DNA of 64,000 bases from Mesoflavibacter zeaxanthinifaciens DSM 18436 (GCF_000422365.1 NZ_AULQ01000005.1:248001-312000), one strand, 5' to 3'; counted from the stretch's first letter, positions 36,084 to 45,135 are shown. Numbers and translations are program-made. The notes: generated by a model from the sequence alone, not told the origin.

Positions 36084-36130
36084 CTTAAACTAACTAAACT
36101 AATTCTCAAAAATTACTCACTAACTAGGGT

Positions 36131-37084
36131 TTATTTTTCTCTAGTATTTTCTCTAGGGTTATCTTTTTTTCTGGTGTGCTGTTTACGTTTTTTCTCTCCA
36201 GATGTTTTACTTCTGTCTGTTGTTTGTCCAACTTTTAAATATTGTATATAACCTCTTCCTGTAAACTCATAAACCGTACCAGAACTTGGGTGATATAATT
36301 CTACTCTTTGATCGTTTACAATGCTTAACTCAAAAAACTCATTATCAAAATAATCATAATCTAAGGTTAGTGTTTTTAGGTACATATTACCGTTAACATC
36401 ATTAACACCATACAATCCAGAATAATCCCAATATATACTGTTTGGATTTGTTCCTTCAGGATCTTGAGAGCTTCTAAAGTTGTTATCATTTCCGCCAGAT
36501 AAAAACTGAAGGAAGTTTTCGTTATCAAATTCGTTTAAAGCACCAAAGTTACTTGTGTATGTTTTTTCCCAAGCTTCATATTCTTGTAAAAAGTATTGTA
36601 TATTATCATAAAACACATAATCGTAATCAAAATTTGAACGTTGATAACCATGTAAAAAATATGACGTATCATTAAATGGGTTATACAATTCAATAGTATT
36701 ATGATCTATTTGGTATACATCAAAACTATCATAACCATCAATATCATGATCTATATCCAAAATCATATCGTAAGCATTATAGTAGCCTATTTGTATACCA
36801 TAACCGTTACCTTGACTACCAATACCAACTAAATTATTATTAGCAAATAAGTTTCCGTTTCTAAAAGACACTGTAAATGCCATTTGTAAAAAAGGTGTCT
36901 CACCATAACCAATAGTTTCGTTAATATCTATGTACCACAACTCGTAAGAGTTTAGTAATTGATTAACTGTTATTGGTTCTTGATAATTATCATAAGCATA
37001 ATCATCTACGATAACTTCTGTATAACACGATGTAAATAATAATGCTATTAAAGCAAAGCCTGAAAGTAATTTTATCGTCTTCAT
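36131..37084 (-). CDS. surface lipoprotein, Tyr/Asp/Asn-rich with basic tail
   Basis: No recognised family. The start at 37084 gives signal peptide and lipobox (LFTSC, Cys20); the frame is open 51 bases further upstream but those residues are not signal-like. The mature protein is very rich in Tyr, Asp, Asn and Phe and contains two similar halves (each with a wide beta pattern: YELWYIDIN..., YEAWEKTY...; ELYNPFNDTSYFLHGY and ELYHPSSGTVYEFTGRGY), suggesting an internal duplication. The last 25 residues are strongly basic (SGEKKRKQHTRKKDNP). It is divergent from gpsA. Confidence 0.65.
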   Translation of the reverse strand: MKTIKLLSGFALIALLFTSCYTEVIVDDYAYDNYQEPITVNQLLNSYELWYIDINETIGYGETPFLQMAFTVSFRNGNLFANNNLVGIGSQGNGYGIQIGYYNAYDMILDIDHDIDGYDSFDVYQIDHNTIELYNPFNDTSYFLHGYQRSNFDYDYVFYDNIQYFLQEYEAWEKTYTSNFGALNEFDNENFLQFLSGGNDNNFRSSQDPEGTNPNSIYWDYSGLYGVNDVNGNMYLKTLTLDYDYFDNEFFELSIVNDQRVELYHPSSGTVYEFTGRGYIQYLKVGQTTDRSKTSGEKKRKQHTRKKDNPRENTREK

Positions 37085-37165
37085 AATGTGTCGTTTTAAG
37101 GATTGATATAAATTGATTTTCAAAAGGCGTGCCAAAAATTAAAAGTGATTGATTTTCAATATGAA

Positions 37166-37193
37166 TTGAAGTCTTTAATTTTATGTATTTTTG
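37166..37193 (+). promoter_or_regulatory. promoter of gpsA (TTG-N17-TATTTTTG)
   Basis: TTG at 37166-37168 and TATTTTTG at 37186-37193 are separated by 17 bases and lie 21 bases upstream of the gpsA ATG. Confidence 0.7.
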
Positions 37194-37214
37194 ACCTAGA
37201 ATTTAAACGAAATT

Positions 37215-38216
37215 ATGAGTCAACCATTAAAATATGCTGTTTTTGGATCAGGAAGCTGGGCAACCGCTATCGTAAAAATGCTTTGTGAAAACTTAGAAGA
37301 AGTTGGTTGGTACATGCGCAGTGTTTATACCAAAGAACATATTCTTAGAGAACAACATAACCCTAATTATTTAAGTTCTGTCGAGTTTCATTTAGAGCAA
37401 TTAAAACTTAGCAATGATATTAATGAAATTGCTAACTATGCCGATGTTTTAATTTTTGTAATTCCCTCGGCATTTATTCATTCTGAATTAAAAAAACTAA
37501 GTGCAGATATTACTGATAAAATTGTAGTCTCGGCAGTAAAAGGAATTATACCAGAAACTGGTTTATTGGTTGGAGAGCATTTTCATGATAATTATAACAT
37601 TCCTTTCGAAAATATTGGCGTTATTGCAGGTCCTTGCCACGCAGAAGAAGTTGCTTTAGAGCGTTTATCTTACTTAACAATTTCTTGCGCAGACCAGAAA
37701 AAAGCTCAAATTATTGCCAATGCTTTATCTAGCGATTATATAAAAACGAAAACTAGCGACGATGTTATTGGGACTGAATATGCAGTAATGCTTAAAAATA
37801 TTTACGCTATTGCGGCTGGTATAGCACATGGTTTAGGTTACGGTGATAACTTCCAAAGTGTGTTGATGAGTAACGCTATACGCGAAATGAAACGTTTTAT
37901 CAAAAAAATGCATAAGATGAAACGTAACATTAATAACTCTGCTTATTTAGGCGATTTATTGGTTACTGGTTATTCTACGTTTTCTCGTAATCGTATGTTT
38001 GGAAACATGATTGGTAAAGGCTACACTGTAAAATCTGCACAAATGGAAATGAATATGGTTGCAGAAGGATACTACGCTACAAAAAGTGCCCATTTATTAA
38101 ACGACAAGAATAAAAAGAAAACTAAATTACCTATTATAAATGCAGTTTATGATATTTTATATGAAGGTAAAGATCCTAAAAAAGTGTTTAAAAAACTTAC
38201 TGATAAATTAAATTAA
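37215..38216 (+). CDS. gpsA: glycerol-3-phosphate dehydrogenase
   Basis: Reduces dihydroxyacetone phosphate to glycerol-3-phosphate for phospholipid synthesis. The 333-residue protein starts with the Rossmann motif FGSGSWATAIVKML and carries IAGPCHAEEVA, the catalytic lysine region LKNIYAIAAGIAHGLGYG, and LLVTGYSTFSRNRMFG. Length is normal. A well-spaced promoter lies directly upstream. Confidence 0.95.
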   Translation: MSQPLKYAVFGSGSWATAIVKMLCENLEEVGWYMRSVYTKEHILREQHNPNYLSSVEFHLEQLKLSNDINEIANYADVLIFVIPSAFIHSELKKLSADITDKIVVSAVKGIIPETGLLVGEHFHDNYNIPFENIGVIAGPCHAEEVALERLSYLTISCADQKKAQIIANALSSDYIKTKTSDDVIGTEYAVMLKNIYAIAAGIAHGLGYGDNFQSVLMSNAIREMKRFIKKMHKMKRNINNSAYLGDLLVTGYSTFSRNRMFGNMIGKGYTVKSAQMEMNMVAEGYYATKSAHLLNDKNKKKTKLPIINAVYDILYEGKDPKKVFKKLTDKLN

Positions 38217-38230
38217 AATTAACGTTTTAT

Positions 38231-38264
38231 TTGTTAATTAATTATCGTTAGTAATTTACATTTG
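38231..38264 (+). promoter_or_regulatory. promoter of small exported gene (TTG-N23-TACATTTG)
   Basis: TTG at 38231-38233 and TACATTTG at 38257-38264, spacing 23. The predicted transcript start falls on the GTG start at 38269, so this mRNA may be leaderless. Confidence 0.55.
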
Positions 38265-38268
38265 CTTC

Positions 38269-38625
38269 GTGAAGAAGTTTTTACAAATATTACTTTTATT
38301 AAGTGTAACAGTTAGCTTAAATGCCACTACAATTAACTATAATTTTAGTGACCAAGCCACTATAGTTTCAACTAAAAGTGAAACTGTATCTTCTCCTATC
38401 AAGCACAACACTGTTGCTAACACAGCAGACCCTATAATTATTACTTTTTTAGAGGTCAACCTTGTTGATTACCCTAATAGTCTAAATAAAGATTTAGATT
38501 TTAACTTTAAACAGTTTTTAACTTATTTCTCTAAAAAATGTAATCTTAAACTACATTACCTAAATGCTATTCCTGTTAGCTTTAAAACTACTGATATAGC
38601 TTATCCTTTTCATACCCATCTATAG
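38269..38625 (+). CDS. small exported protein of unknown function
   Basis: The 118-residue product has a signal peptide (MKKFLQILLLLSVTVSLNA) read from a GTG start at 38269; no in-frame ATG precedes the signal. The mature part is low-complexity and rich in Thr, Ser and Asn in its first half, with no family resemblance. The -7 promoter element ends only 4 bases before the start codon. It is followed by a 7-base hairpin and another small gene. Confidence 0.6.
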   Translation: MKKFLQILLLLSVTVSLNATTINYNFSDQATIVSTKSETVSSPIKHNTVANTADPIIITFLEVNLVDYPNSLNKDLDFNFKQFLTYFSKKCNLKLHYLNAIPVSFKTTDIAYPFHTHL

Positions 38626-38648
38626 CATTTGTTTTAATACTAGACTTA

Positions 38649-38668
38649 TTAAGGTATAAACACCTTAA
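38649..38668. terminator. hairpin between two small genes
   Basis: Perfect arms TTAAGGT / ACCTTAA with a 6-base loop, 24 bases after the stop of the small exported gene. The following sequence is T-rich but interrupted, so it is a weak terminator or an operator. Confidence 0.45.
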
Positions 38669-38699
38669 CTCATATTTCTTATTAAAAAAATTAAAATAA

Positions 38700-39158
38700 A
38701 TGGATACAGCAAATACCCTTATAGGTGTTGTTATTACCCTTTGCTGCGGTATTCCTTTCTTTTTAATGTATATCTCTAAAAAGAAAAAAACACAACAAAA
38801 AGCTCAAATATTTAAAACCATTGCGCAAGATAATGGACTAACTATTAATAAAGTAGACATCTTTAACCATCTATCTTTTGGTATTGATACAAATAAAAAA
38901 ATAGCTTTATTATCTAACTATTCTACACACAAAATTGTCGATTTAAAGAATTGTGAAGGTGCAGCTTTAGATATTAAAAAGAAACGAATTAATAAAACAA
39001 CCGAACAAATAACAGACGTTATTATAAACTTTAAAATAGTAAATAATGATATTGTAGGTTTTAATATTTTTAATAGTGACGTTAATAGACTTATTAACGG
39101 CGAAATAGAAGTTGGTCAAAAATGGACTAACACTATAAACCAATGTATTAAGCAATAA
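38700..39158 (+). CDS. single-pass membrane protein, unknown function
   Basis: A 152-residue protein with one N-terminal hydrophobic segment (about residues 6-25; LIGVVITLCCGIPFFLMYI), then a basic stop-transfer cluster (SKKKKTQQKAQ) and a soluble cytoplasmic domain of about 115 residues with alternating strands. I do not recognise a family. It ends at a bidirectional terminator facing the next minus-strand gene. Confidence 0.65.
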   Translation: MDTANTLIGVVITLCCGIPFFLMYISKKKKTQQKAQIFKTIAQDNGLTINKVDIFNHLSFGIDTNKKIALLSNYSTHKIVDLKNCEGAALDIKKKRINKTTEQITDVIINFKIVNNDIVGFNIFNSDVNRLINGEIEVGQKWTNTINQCIKQ

Positions 39159-39168
39159 AACTATAAAA

Positions 39169-39196
39169 AATAAGCCTTGAAAATTCAAGGCTTATT
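39169..39196. terminator. bidirectional intrinsic terminator
   Basis: Perfect stem aataagccttgaa / ttcaaggcttatt with loop aa; the right arm includes the stop codon of the convergent 131-residue gene. Confidence 0.85.
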
Positions 39197-39587
39197 TTAC
39201 TACTACACCACGTACCTTCATTAACGGTACAGGTTGTAAGGCATTTTTATTAATCGTGTTTTTTCTAAAAGTATATGTTTTATCATACATTGTATTACCT
39301 TCAAAAAACGTGACTTTAAATTGGTTGTTAAGCGCAAAAAGTTCTTCTTGGATAAGCTCTATTTTGGCATAACTTTTCTTAGGAAGCTTATCTATTTTTT
39401 TTCTAAAAACAGAGGTTGTTTTACTATCAGAATAACCACTTGTAACTATTATTACAGTATCTAAACCTACCTCTTTATCGTTTATGATGTATGCATTCCA
39501 GTCTTGGGTTTGGTACACATCATTATACTCGTTAACTATTGCAATGTAGACACCTTCTACTTTTGGAATATGAATATCTTTTTTCAT
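39192..39587 (-). CDS. conserved-looking small cytoplasmic protein, unknown function
   Basis: A 131-residue soluble protein without signal peptide or membrane segment. It looks like a compact beta-rich fold: KVEGVYIAIVNEYND, DWNAYIINDK, TVIIVTSGYSD and KYDKTYTF-like strands. I recall near relatives in flavobacterial genomes that were sometimes annotated as phenylalanyl-tRNA synthetase alpha, but nothing in the sequence supports that. A TAnnTTTG-like element (TATTTTTG, 39611-39618) lies 23 bases upstream, so it has its own promoter despite the neighbouring operon. Confidence 0.65.
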   Translation of the reverse strand: MKKDIHIPKVEGVYIAIVNEYNDVYQTQDWNAYIINDKEVGLDTVIIVTSGYSDSKTTSVFRKKIDKLPKKSYAKIELIQEELFALNNQFKVTFFEGNTMYDKTYTFRKNTINKNALQPVPLMKVRGVVVK

Positions 39588-39628
39588 ACTAATCTTTTAG
39601 TTTAAGTACACAAAAATAGTATTTTAAA

Positions 39629-39985
39629 TTAGTTTAAAATTAATGTGTAATCAATATCATTTACACTTATACTTTTTTTGTAAATATTCAATATTGGCTT
39701 ATTGACTAATACTTTTAATTGTAAAAATTCTTGTCGGTTAAACATCAGAATAAGATTGTCTTGCAAGGTAGGTATAGGTATCTTTTTAGAAATGTTAGCT
39801 TCAGCATATTTACACTCCCAAAATTCTGGTTCTAAATTTAAAACATACTGCTTAAATTGCTTAAACTCGTTTACTGTAAATTCAAAATATATATTATTAA
39901 ACTCTAAGTGAAAATGCTTGCAGTTTTTACACAATGACAATTCTCCTTGAGATGTTTTTGATATTGTTTTTATATTATTACACAT
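39629..39985 (-). CDS. DUF6686-like small protein
   Basis: A 118-residue protein with a CxxC pair in its N-terminal part (SLCKNCKHFHLEF) and no signal peptide. The pattern resembles the small DUF6686 family of Bacteroidota, but I name this from memory. It is the last gene of the minus-strand haem-island operon, 16 bases after the PepSY-flavodoxin gene. The CxxC plus a downstream Cys (WECKYAE) could bind metal. Its role in iron handling is inferred only from the neighbourhood. Confidence 0.65.
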   Translation of the reverse strand: MCNNIKTISKTSQGELSLCKNCKHFHLEFNNIYFEFTVNEFKQFKQYVLNLEPEFWECKYAEANISKKIPIPTLQDNLILMFNRQEFLQLKVLVNKPILNIYKKSISVNDIDYTLILN

Positions 39986-40001
39986 AATCTTAAATTTTAT
40001 G

Positions 40002-42191
40002 TTAGTAACAATCCATCTTTATTTGACCGTTATCTATAAAGTAACTTACGTTGTTACTAAAATTGTTCTGGCAAATAATATCTAATTGATCTAAAACACT
40101 AGTTTGCATTGCAACCGAACCACAAATCATTACAACACCTTTTTGCTCTAATACAGAAGCTATAATGTTGTCTTTTTGTGCTATAACATCTTGAACATAC
40201 GTTTTATTCCCTTCTTTAGAATAAGCTATATTACATGTAGTTAGTAACTGCTTGTGTTTTGCTTCATTTAAATAAGCATCATAAATATTAACTGAAGCTT
40301 GCGTGCGCGTACCCCAAAATAAGTGCTTTTTAATATTTGGATTTTGGTTAATCATTCCCAAAAAAGGTCCAATTCCTGTACCGTTTGCGATAAAAACAGC
40401 ATGTTTTGTGTGTTTAGGAAGGTAAAACGATGGATTTTTATTAATTCGTGCTTTGATAACTTCACCTTCTTTTAACTGACTAAAATAATTTGAACAAACG
40501 CCAAACTGATGTTTTTTTACACTTAAAACCAATTTATCTTCAAATTTTCCTAAAGAGTATAATCGTTCTATTTGATCTTCTTTAGGAAACACCGATAACA
40601 AATCACCAGATTGTATTTTGTGTGTTTTTTTGGTTTGTAAAGTCAACACAAAAGTATGATCCTGGTTAATTTCAGATTTTGAAACTACTTTAAAATCTTG
40701 AAGATTTTTTGGTGTTTGTAATTGTTTTACTTTAGGTAATTCTATGTCTAATTGCGCTTGCAAATTAAACGCTATACACCAATTTTTAAACGTATCTAAA
40801 GACTGATTGTTAATTGTTTTTAACGGTAAAAATTGAGTGAAATTCTGACTATTATTTAGTGCATTATTTACATCTTCTGCAAACTGGCAATAAGCCTTAT
40901 ACTGTAACGATCCAAATCCAACAACACTAAAGTTTAGACTTTGGTTTTGTGGTATATTTTTTAATGTATCTAAAAATTTGTTAGCATTAATTGGCGCTTC
41001 ACCATCGCCATAAGTTGCTGTAAAAACAATTAAATGTTCCGCATTTTTGTAAGTTGAATAACTGTTTAAATCAGAAATAAAAACACTGTGTTTTGCATTG
41101 ATCAAACTATTAAATAATGCCGACGCAAATCTGTAAGTACTTCCTGTTTCTGATCCTACAAGAATGATAAATTTTGCTTGATCCTTGGTGTATTTATTTT
41201 TTGGGATTACAGTATTTTTCTTTCGTTTTAGGGTCATATCAAACCCAGAATACATAAAATACAAGATGTTTATGGTTGCAATTAACAAAATTACTGACCA
41301 AATAATACTGCCTTTTCCTGTATGTAGATTTAAACTTAGTGTTGAAAAATAAGACGTTAAAGATGTTTTTTGTTCGCTTAAAATATCACCAGAATATTGA
41401 TGTATTAGCAGCTCTTTATCTTTAAGTTTTAATGTGTAGTAATCCTCGACAAACTCAGAAAAAGGAAACTCTAAATGGTTAACTTGATCTAAAGTAATTG
41501 CACCAAATATTGAATCTGATTTTTCTGTTGAAGATGCCTCTAACGCTTCAAAATCTACATTGTGTTTAATCGCTTGATCGGTAATTACATCAAACTTAAT
41601 AAGCGATAAGTACACACCAGTTATTGTAATAATAATAATTGGTACAAGTGACCAACGACCAAGTACAATATGCCAATATTGTGACGGATTTTCTTTTACA
41701 ATTTTGGCAAAGAAGTGTTTAATTCCGCTTTGTCTTTTAACGACTAAAATAAAACCGGTAATTGCAATTAAAAGCAATAAAAAAGAGCCTAAAGCGACTA
41801 AAAACCGACCGGTACTTTTTAAAAATAAAGACCGATGTAAATTGGTTGTAAATTGAAAAAATTTTGATGGCGAGATTTTTTCACCTAAATAATTAGCTGT
41901 TTTAGGATTAAAATAGCCTTCTAGATTTTTACCATCTTTAGTAACAACAGAAGCAGATACAAACTGGTTTGCATCTACTTCTATTTGTAAAACTTCTGGA
42001 TATGTTTGTTTAAAGGTATTAACTGTTTGGTCTAGACTAATTGTTTTTAAATCTTCTACTTTATAAGGTTGAAGTTGTTCTGAAATAGGCTGAAATGCTA
42101 AAATTACACCTGTAACAGACGCTAATAAAATAAAAACAGACGCTGTAATAGCTAATGCTAAATGACTATATCTCCAGATAGAAATGGTCAT
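40002..42191 (-). CDS. PepSY-TM/flavodoxin/FNR fusion reductase
   Basis: A 729-residue inner-membrane reductase. The N-terminal third is a PepSY-associated membrane domain with four hydrophobic segments (about residues 10-30, 135-155, 175-195, 300-320) and PepSY-type extracytoplasmic loops. A flavodoxin domain follows (FIILVGSETGSTYRFA; TATYGDGEAPINA), then an FAD/NADPH-binding FNR domain (IANGTGIGPFLGMI; GTRTQASVN). The arrangement suits electron transfer from NADPH through flavins to a periplasmic ferric or haem substrate, as in siderophore or haem reductases. It is operonic with DUF2271, ankyrin and DUF6607 genes. Confidence 0.85.
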   Translation of the reverse strand: MTISIWRYSHLALAITASVFILLASVTGVILAFQPISEQLQPYKVEDLKTISLDQTVNTFKQTYPEVLQIEVDANQFVSASVVTKDGKNLEGYFNPKTANYLGEKISPSKFFQFTTNLHRSLFLKSTGRFLVALGSFLLLLIAITGFILVVKRQSGIKHFFAKIVKENPSQYWHIVLGRWSLVPIIIITITGVYLSLIKFDVITDQAIKHNVDFEALEASSTEKSDSIFGAITLDQVNHLEFPFSEFVEDYYTLKLKDKELLIHQYSGDILSEQKTSLTSYFSTLSLNLHTGKGSIIWSVILLIATINILYFMYSGFDMTLKRKKNTVIPKNKYTKDQAKFIILVGSETGSTYRFASALFNSLINAKHSVFISDLNSYSTYKNAEHLIVFTATYGDGEAPINANKFLDTLKNIPQNQSLNFSVVGFGSLQYKAYCQFAEDVNNALNNSQNFTQFLPLKTINNQSLDTFKNWCIAFNLQAQLDIELPKVKQLQTPKNLQDFKVVSKSEINQDHTFVLTLQTKKTHKIQSGDLLSVFPKEDQIERLYSLGKFEDKLVLSVKKHQFGVCSNYFSQLKEGEVIKARINKNPSFYLPKHTKHAVFIANGTGIGPFLGMINQNPNIKKHLFWGTRTQASVNIYDAYLNEAKHKQLLTTCNIAYSKEGNKTYVQDVIAQKDNIIASVLEQKGVVMICGSVAMQTSVLDQLDIICQNNFSNNVSYFIDNGQIKMDCY

Positions 42192-42199
42192 ACAAAATA

Positions 42200-42682
42200 C
42201 TAGTTAGGCATTAATCTAACGTATCTAATAAAGCCTTTACCTTCGTGTTTTGCTTTGACATTTTCTGTAGTTAACTCAAACTCGACATCGCTTGTATAAT
42301 ATTCTTGATCTTCTACAGCTGTTTCAAATCTAAGTTTATAACCTTTATTTAATTTAGAATCTTCGATATCTAATATGCTTATTGTACGTTGTCCACCAGA
42401 TACTGTTGCTCCTGTTACCGCATCTATATTAGCTCTAACCTTACCTTGAAATTTCCACCATTCGGTAATATCAAAATACCACTCGTCGTCATCGCCTTGT
42501 ACATACAGTGTTTTTTCATATTCGCCATTTGGATTAATTAAAGAAACTACAACATAAGCGCCTTCACCGGTATAATTGGTCAATTGAATCATGCATTTGT
42601 ATTTACTAGTATTTATATTGGTAAATGACAATAATGCAAATGATAGCAGTATAGTTGATATTGTTATTTTTAATAATTTCAT
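42200..42682 (-). CDS. exported DUF2271 protein
   Basis: A 160-residue exported protein (signal about residues 1-20) with a DUF2271-like domain: GAYVVVSLINPNGEYEKTL, YFDITEWWKFQ, then AVTGATVSGG. DUF2271 proteins are often found beside PepSY membrane proteins and TonB receptors in iron loci. The AVTGATVSGG segment recalls flavin-transfer acceptor sequences of FMN-binding proteins, in which a Thr receives FMN; that is a resemblance only. It lies 8 bases upstream of the reductase gene and 10 bases downstream of the ankyrin gene. Confidence 0.8.
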   Translation of the reverse strand: MKLLKITISTILLSFALLSFTNINTSKYKCMIQLTNYTGEGAYVVVSLINPNGEYEKTLYVQGDDDEWYFDITEWWKFQGKVRANIDAVTGATVSGGQRTISILDIEDSKLNKGYKLRFETAVEDQEYYTSDVEFELTTENVKAKHEGKGFIRYVRLMPN

Positions 42683-42692
42683 TATTTAATAT

Positions 42693-44165
42693 TTATTTTA
42701 AAATTTCTAAAGAAACATTATTTTGTTCTAATAACTCGTTTTCTGAAGCTAAATCATAAGCTGATTCTCCAAATTCGGTTTTAATTGTTTTATCTGCTCC
42801 AATACTTAATAAGTATTTTATGATTTTTTCGTCTTTAGAAGACATTGCCGCTAAATGTAAAGCTGTATTACCATCATTATTTATAGCATTAACATCTGCT
42901 ACTTTTAGATTTACAACTTGCTTAATCAAATCTAAATTTTGCTTATTTACAGCAAGATGTAATAACGTATTACCATCTTTTTGTTTTTTTGAAATATCTA
43001 AACCTTTAGATTTTAAAAACTCTAATTTAATTGCAAAATCTTTAGGCTGTCTTGGGCTAAAAGCTTCAATTAAATAATAATTTAAGTTGTTACCATTGGC
43101 ATCTACAACATCTACTTTAGCTTCTTTACTTATTAATAATTTAACCACTTCTAGAGTATTACTTTGTGTGGCTAACATTAAAGCTGTTTGACCTTTTATA
43201 TTATGATCGTTTATATCTTTTACTTGTGTTATAAGAGTTTCTATCACTTTAATTGAATTTCTTGAAACTGCATTTAAAAAAGGAGTACTTCCGTCTTTAT
43301 CTTTTGCATTTACATTATTTCCTTTACGTATTAAATAATTTAATACATCTATATTTTGTGATCTAGCTGCAATGTAGTGTAATGGTGTTACGCCTTCATT
43401 AGACGATGTATTTGGATTTAAACCTTGTGCTTCTAAAAATGTAAACACTTCTAAACCATTTGATACATTTCTTGTTCCTTGGCTAGCAAATAGAAACGCT
43501 TGATCGTTACCTTTTACTCCTTTAGTAGAAAGTTTTTGTAACAATTCTAAATTACCAGTTTTGGCTACATAATTATAAATTCCGTTACCATTATTATCTG
43601 TAGAATTTAAATCTAAACCTTTTCTGGTAAAGTAATCTATTAACTTAAAATCTTTATCACTTGGCGCTGCTAGTAATAAAGCGTTAGCGCCACTATAATT
43701 AACGTCTTTTTTTAGATTTGCACCATATTTAATACATAAATCATACACCTTTGTGTTTGTTTGTCCTGCATTTGCCGCAAAGTTTAAAGGTGTTAATCCG
43801 TGATCATCTAAAATATCTGTTTTTGCACCATTATCTAATAAATATTGCATAAAACTGTCATTACCCTTATAGGCTGCCCAAAAAATATAAGTACGTCCAT
43901 CGTGAGTTAGTTTATTAACATCATTACCCTTTATAGATTGTAAATATTGTAATGTTTCTAATGGTGCATCTTGTAATATGGCATACACCATTGGATCAAA
44001 ACTATTCGGATTTAGTTGTGTGGGATCATTCCCTTCTTCTATAGCTGTTTTAACAGCTTCTACAGTAGTTGTATTAGACCAAAATTTTCTATCTAACAAC
44101 TTGTTATTTTGCGCAATTACACTAAAATTTATGAGTAGTATAAGTGTTGTAAGTAAATGTTTCAT
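42693..44165 (-). CDS. exported ankyrin-repeat protein
   Basis: A 490-residue protein made of a signal peptide (MKHLLTTLILLINFSVIAQ) and roughly ten to twelve ankyrin repeats, seen as the repeated DGNTALHLAA/GVTPLHYIAA-type words. It is therefore periplasmic or surface protein-protein binding scaffold. Exported ankyrin proteins occur near catalase or haem genes in other bacteria; Campylobacter Cj1386 helps traffic haem to catalase. A haem-handling role here is inferred from position between DUF6607 and DUF2271 genes in the haem island. The spacing to its neighbours is 3 and 10 bases. Confidence 0.85.
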   Translation of the reverse strand: MKHLLTTLILLINFSVIAQNNKLLDRKFWSNTTTVEAVKTAIEEGNDPTQLNPNSFDPMVYAILQDAPLETLQYLQSIKGNDVNKLTHDGRTYIFWAAYKGNDSFMQYLLDNGAKTDILDDHGLTPLNFAANAGQTNTKVYDLCIKYGANLKKDVNYSGANALLLAAPSDKDFKLIDYFTRKGLDLNSTDNNGNGIYNYVAKTGNLELLQKLSTKGVKGNDQAFLFASQGTRNVSNGLEVFTFLEAQGLNPNTSSNEGVTPLHYIAARSQNIDVLNYLIRKGNNVNAKDKDGSTPFLNAVSRNSIKVIETLITQVKDINDHNIKGQTALMLATQSNTLEVVKLLISKEAKVDVVDANGNNLNYYLIEAFSPRQPKDFAIKLEFLKSKGLDISKKQKDGNTLLHLAVNKQNLDLIKQVVNLKVADVNAINNDGNTALHLAAMSSKDEKIIKYLLSIGADKTIKTEFGESAYDLASENELLEQNNVSLEILK

Positions 44166-44168
44166 ATT

Positions 44169-45071
44169 CTATTTTTTTACAAAAGATTCTATCGTTTTAT
44201 CGATGTCTTCTTTGTTGGTTAATTCTTCATCAAATAAATATTTAAATAATACTTTATTATCTACTTTATCTTCTAGATGTAAATCCTTATTTCTGTTATA
44301 AACTTCGCTCCATTTTGCACGAACGGTTGCCCATTTTTTGTCATGCTCTTTCCACCAGTTTATAGCACCTTGACAACGACTATCTTCTACTTTTACATAA
44401 GTATTATAACCTTTCTCTTTGGCTAAAGTAATATCTTCTTTGCCTTCTTGACGAATAATTTTAGCATTATCCTGGTCGTGTAACCAACCATATTCTGTAA
44501 TCTCGTGTCTATTACCTCTTAAGGTTACATTATAATCGCTACGTTTTGTATACTCACGTCTTGGTAATGGTGCAGTTGTTGTGCTTTCCCAAAAGCTTTT
44601 ACCGTCTACATGTACCCAAGTCGCACTACCTTCGTAACGTGGACTATCATCTACTTGATATACTTTTTGTGTCCATTGTCCTTCTACCTCATCTTCTGTT
44701 TTGGTTTCAAAATTCCATTTATTATCACCATCAAACATGTAAAAATCTTTATTTTTGAACAACCAATCTTGACGCCAATGTTTTACTATATATGGTTGCT
44801 CTGGACTACCTACTTGTAATAAATGTTGGATTGAAATTTTATTATCTGTGTCTTCTACCAATTGTGCCCATTCTAAACCTTTATCTATTTTAGTTTTAGA
44901 TGGCTTATATAAAGAATCTTGACTGTAATTAAAGGTTTCTGCAAAGTTAAAAGTGACTTCGTAACATCCACACATTTTTTTTATAGCTGCCTGATCTTGT
45001 TCTTTTTTAGATTGTGCAGTAGCGCTAAATGCTACAAAGAATAATAAAGTAATAACTAGATAATGTTTCAT
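44169..45071 (-). CDS. DUF6607-like exported protein
   Basis: A 300-residue exported protein (signal about residues 1-20, SATAQ). The mature part starts with KKMCGCYEVTFNFAETF and is dense in Trp and Tyr (KHWRQDWLFKN, GSATWVHVDGKSFWEST, YGWLHDQDNA, CQGAINWWKEHDKKW), which is the DUF6607 pattern as I recall it. The fold may be a lipocalin-like or barrel-like binding protein. It is the first gene of the minus-strand operon and is divergent from the TonB receptor, with shared control sequence between. The aromatic richness would suit binding of a planar ligand such as haem; this is inference. Confidence 0.75.
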   Translation of the reverse strand: MKHYLVITLLFFVAFSATAQSKKEQDQAAIKKMCGCYEVTFNFAETFNYSQDSLYKPSKTKIDKGLEWAQLVEDTDNKISIQHLLQVGSPEQPYIVKHWRQDWLFKNKDFYMFDGDNKWNFETKTEDEVEGQWTQKVYQVDDSPRYEGSATWVHVDGKSFWESTTTAPLPRREYTKRSDYNVTLRGNRHEITEYGWLHDQDNAKIIRQEGKEDITLAKEKGYNTYVKVEDSRCQGAINWWKEHDKKWATVRAKWSEVYNRNKDLHLEDKVDNKVLFKYLFDEELTNKEDIDKTIESFVKK

Positions 45072-45108
45072 TTTTGATGAATTTTAATTTTTTAAAAAAA
45101 TATTGTTC

Positions 45109-45131
45109 TTATTTAGACTGAATTAAAATAA
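45109..45131. promoter_or_regulatory. candidate iron-type operator in divergent haem-island promoter
   Basis: An imperfect palindrome: TTATTT at the left (45109-45114) mirrors AAAATAA at the right, around AGACTGAATT. It sits 5 bases upstream of the -7 element of the TonB receptor, in the region a repressor would block, and lies in the only shared control region of the two divergent operons. Fur is the likely candidate, but no consensus match is claimed. Confidence 0.4.
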
Positions 45132-45135
45132 CGTT

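Noticed and set aside
39192-39587. phenylalanyl-tRNA synthetase alpha annotation for the 131-residue gene
   Set aside because: The real pheS is at 55434-56453, and this protein has no synthetase motif.
43978-44301. plus-strand open frame opposite the ankyrin and DUF6607 genes
   Set aside because: It spans two well-supported minus-strand genes and has no domain or promoter.
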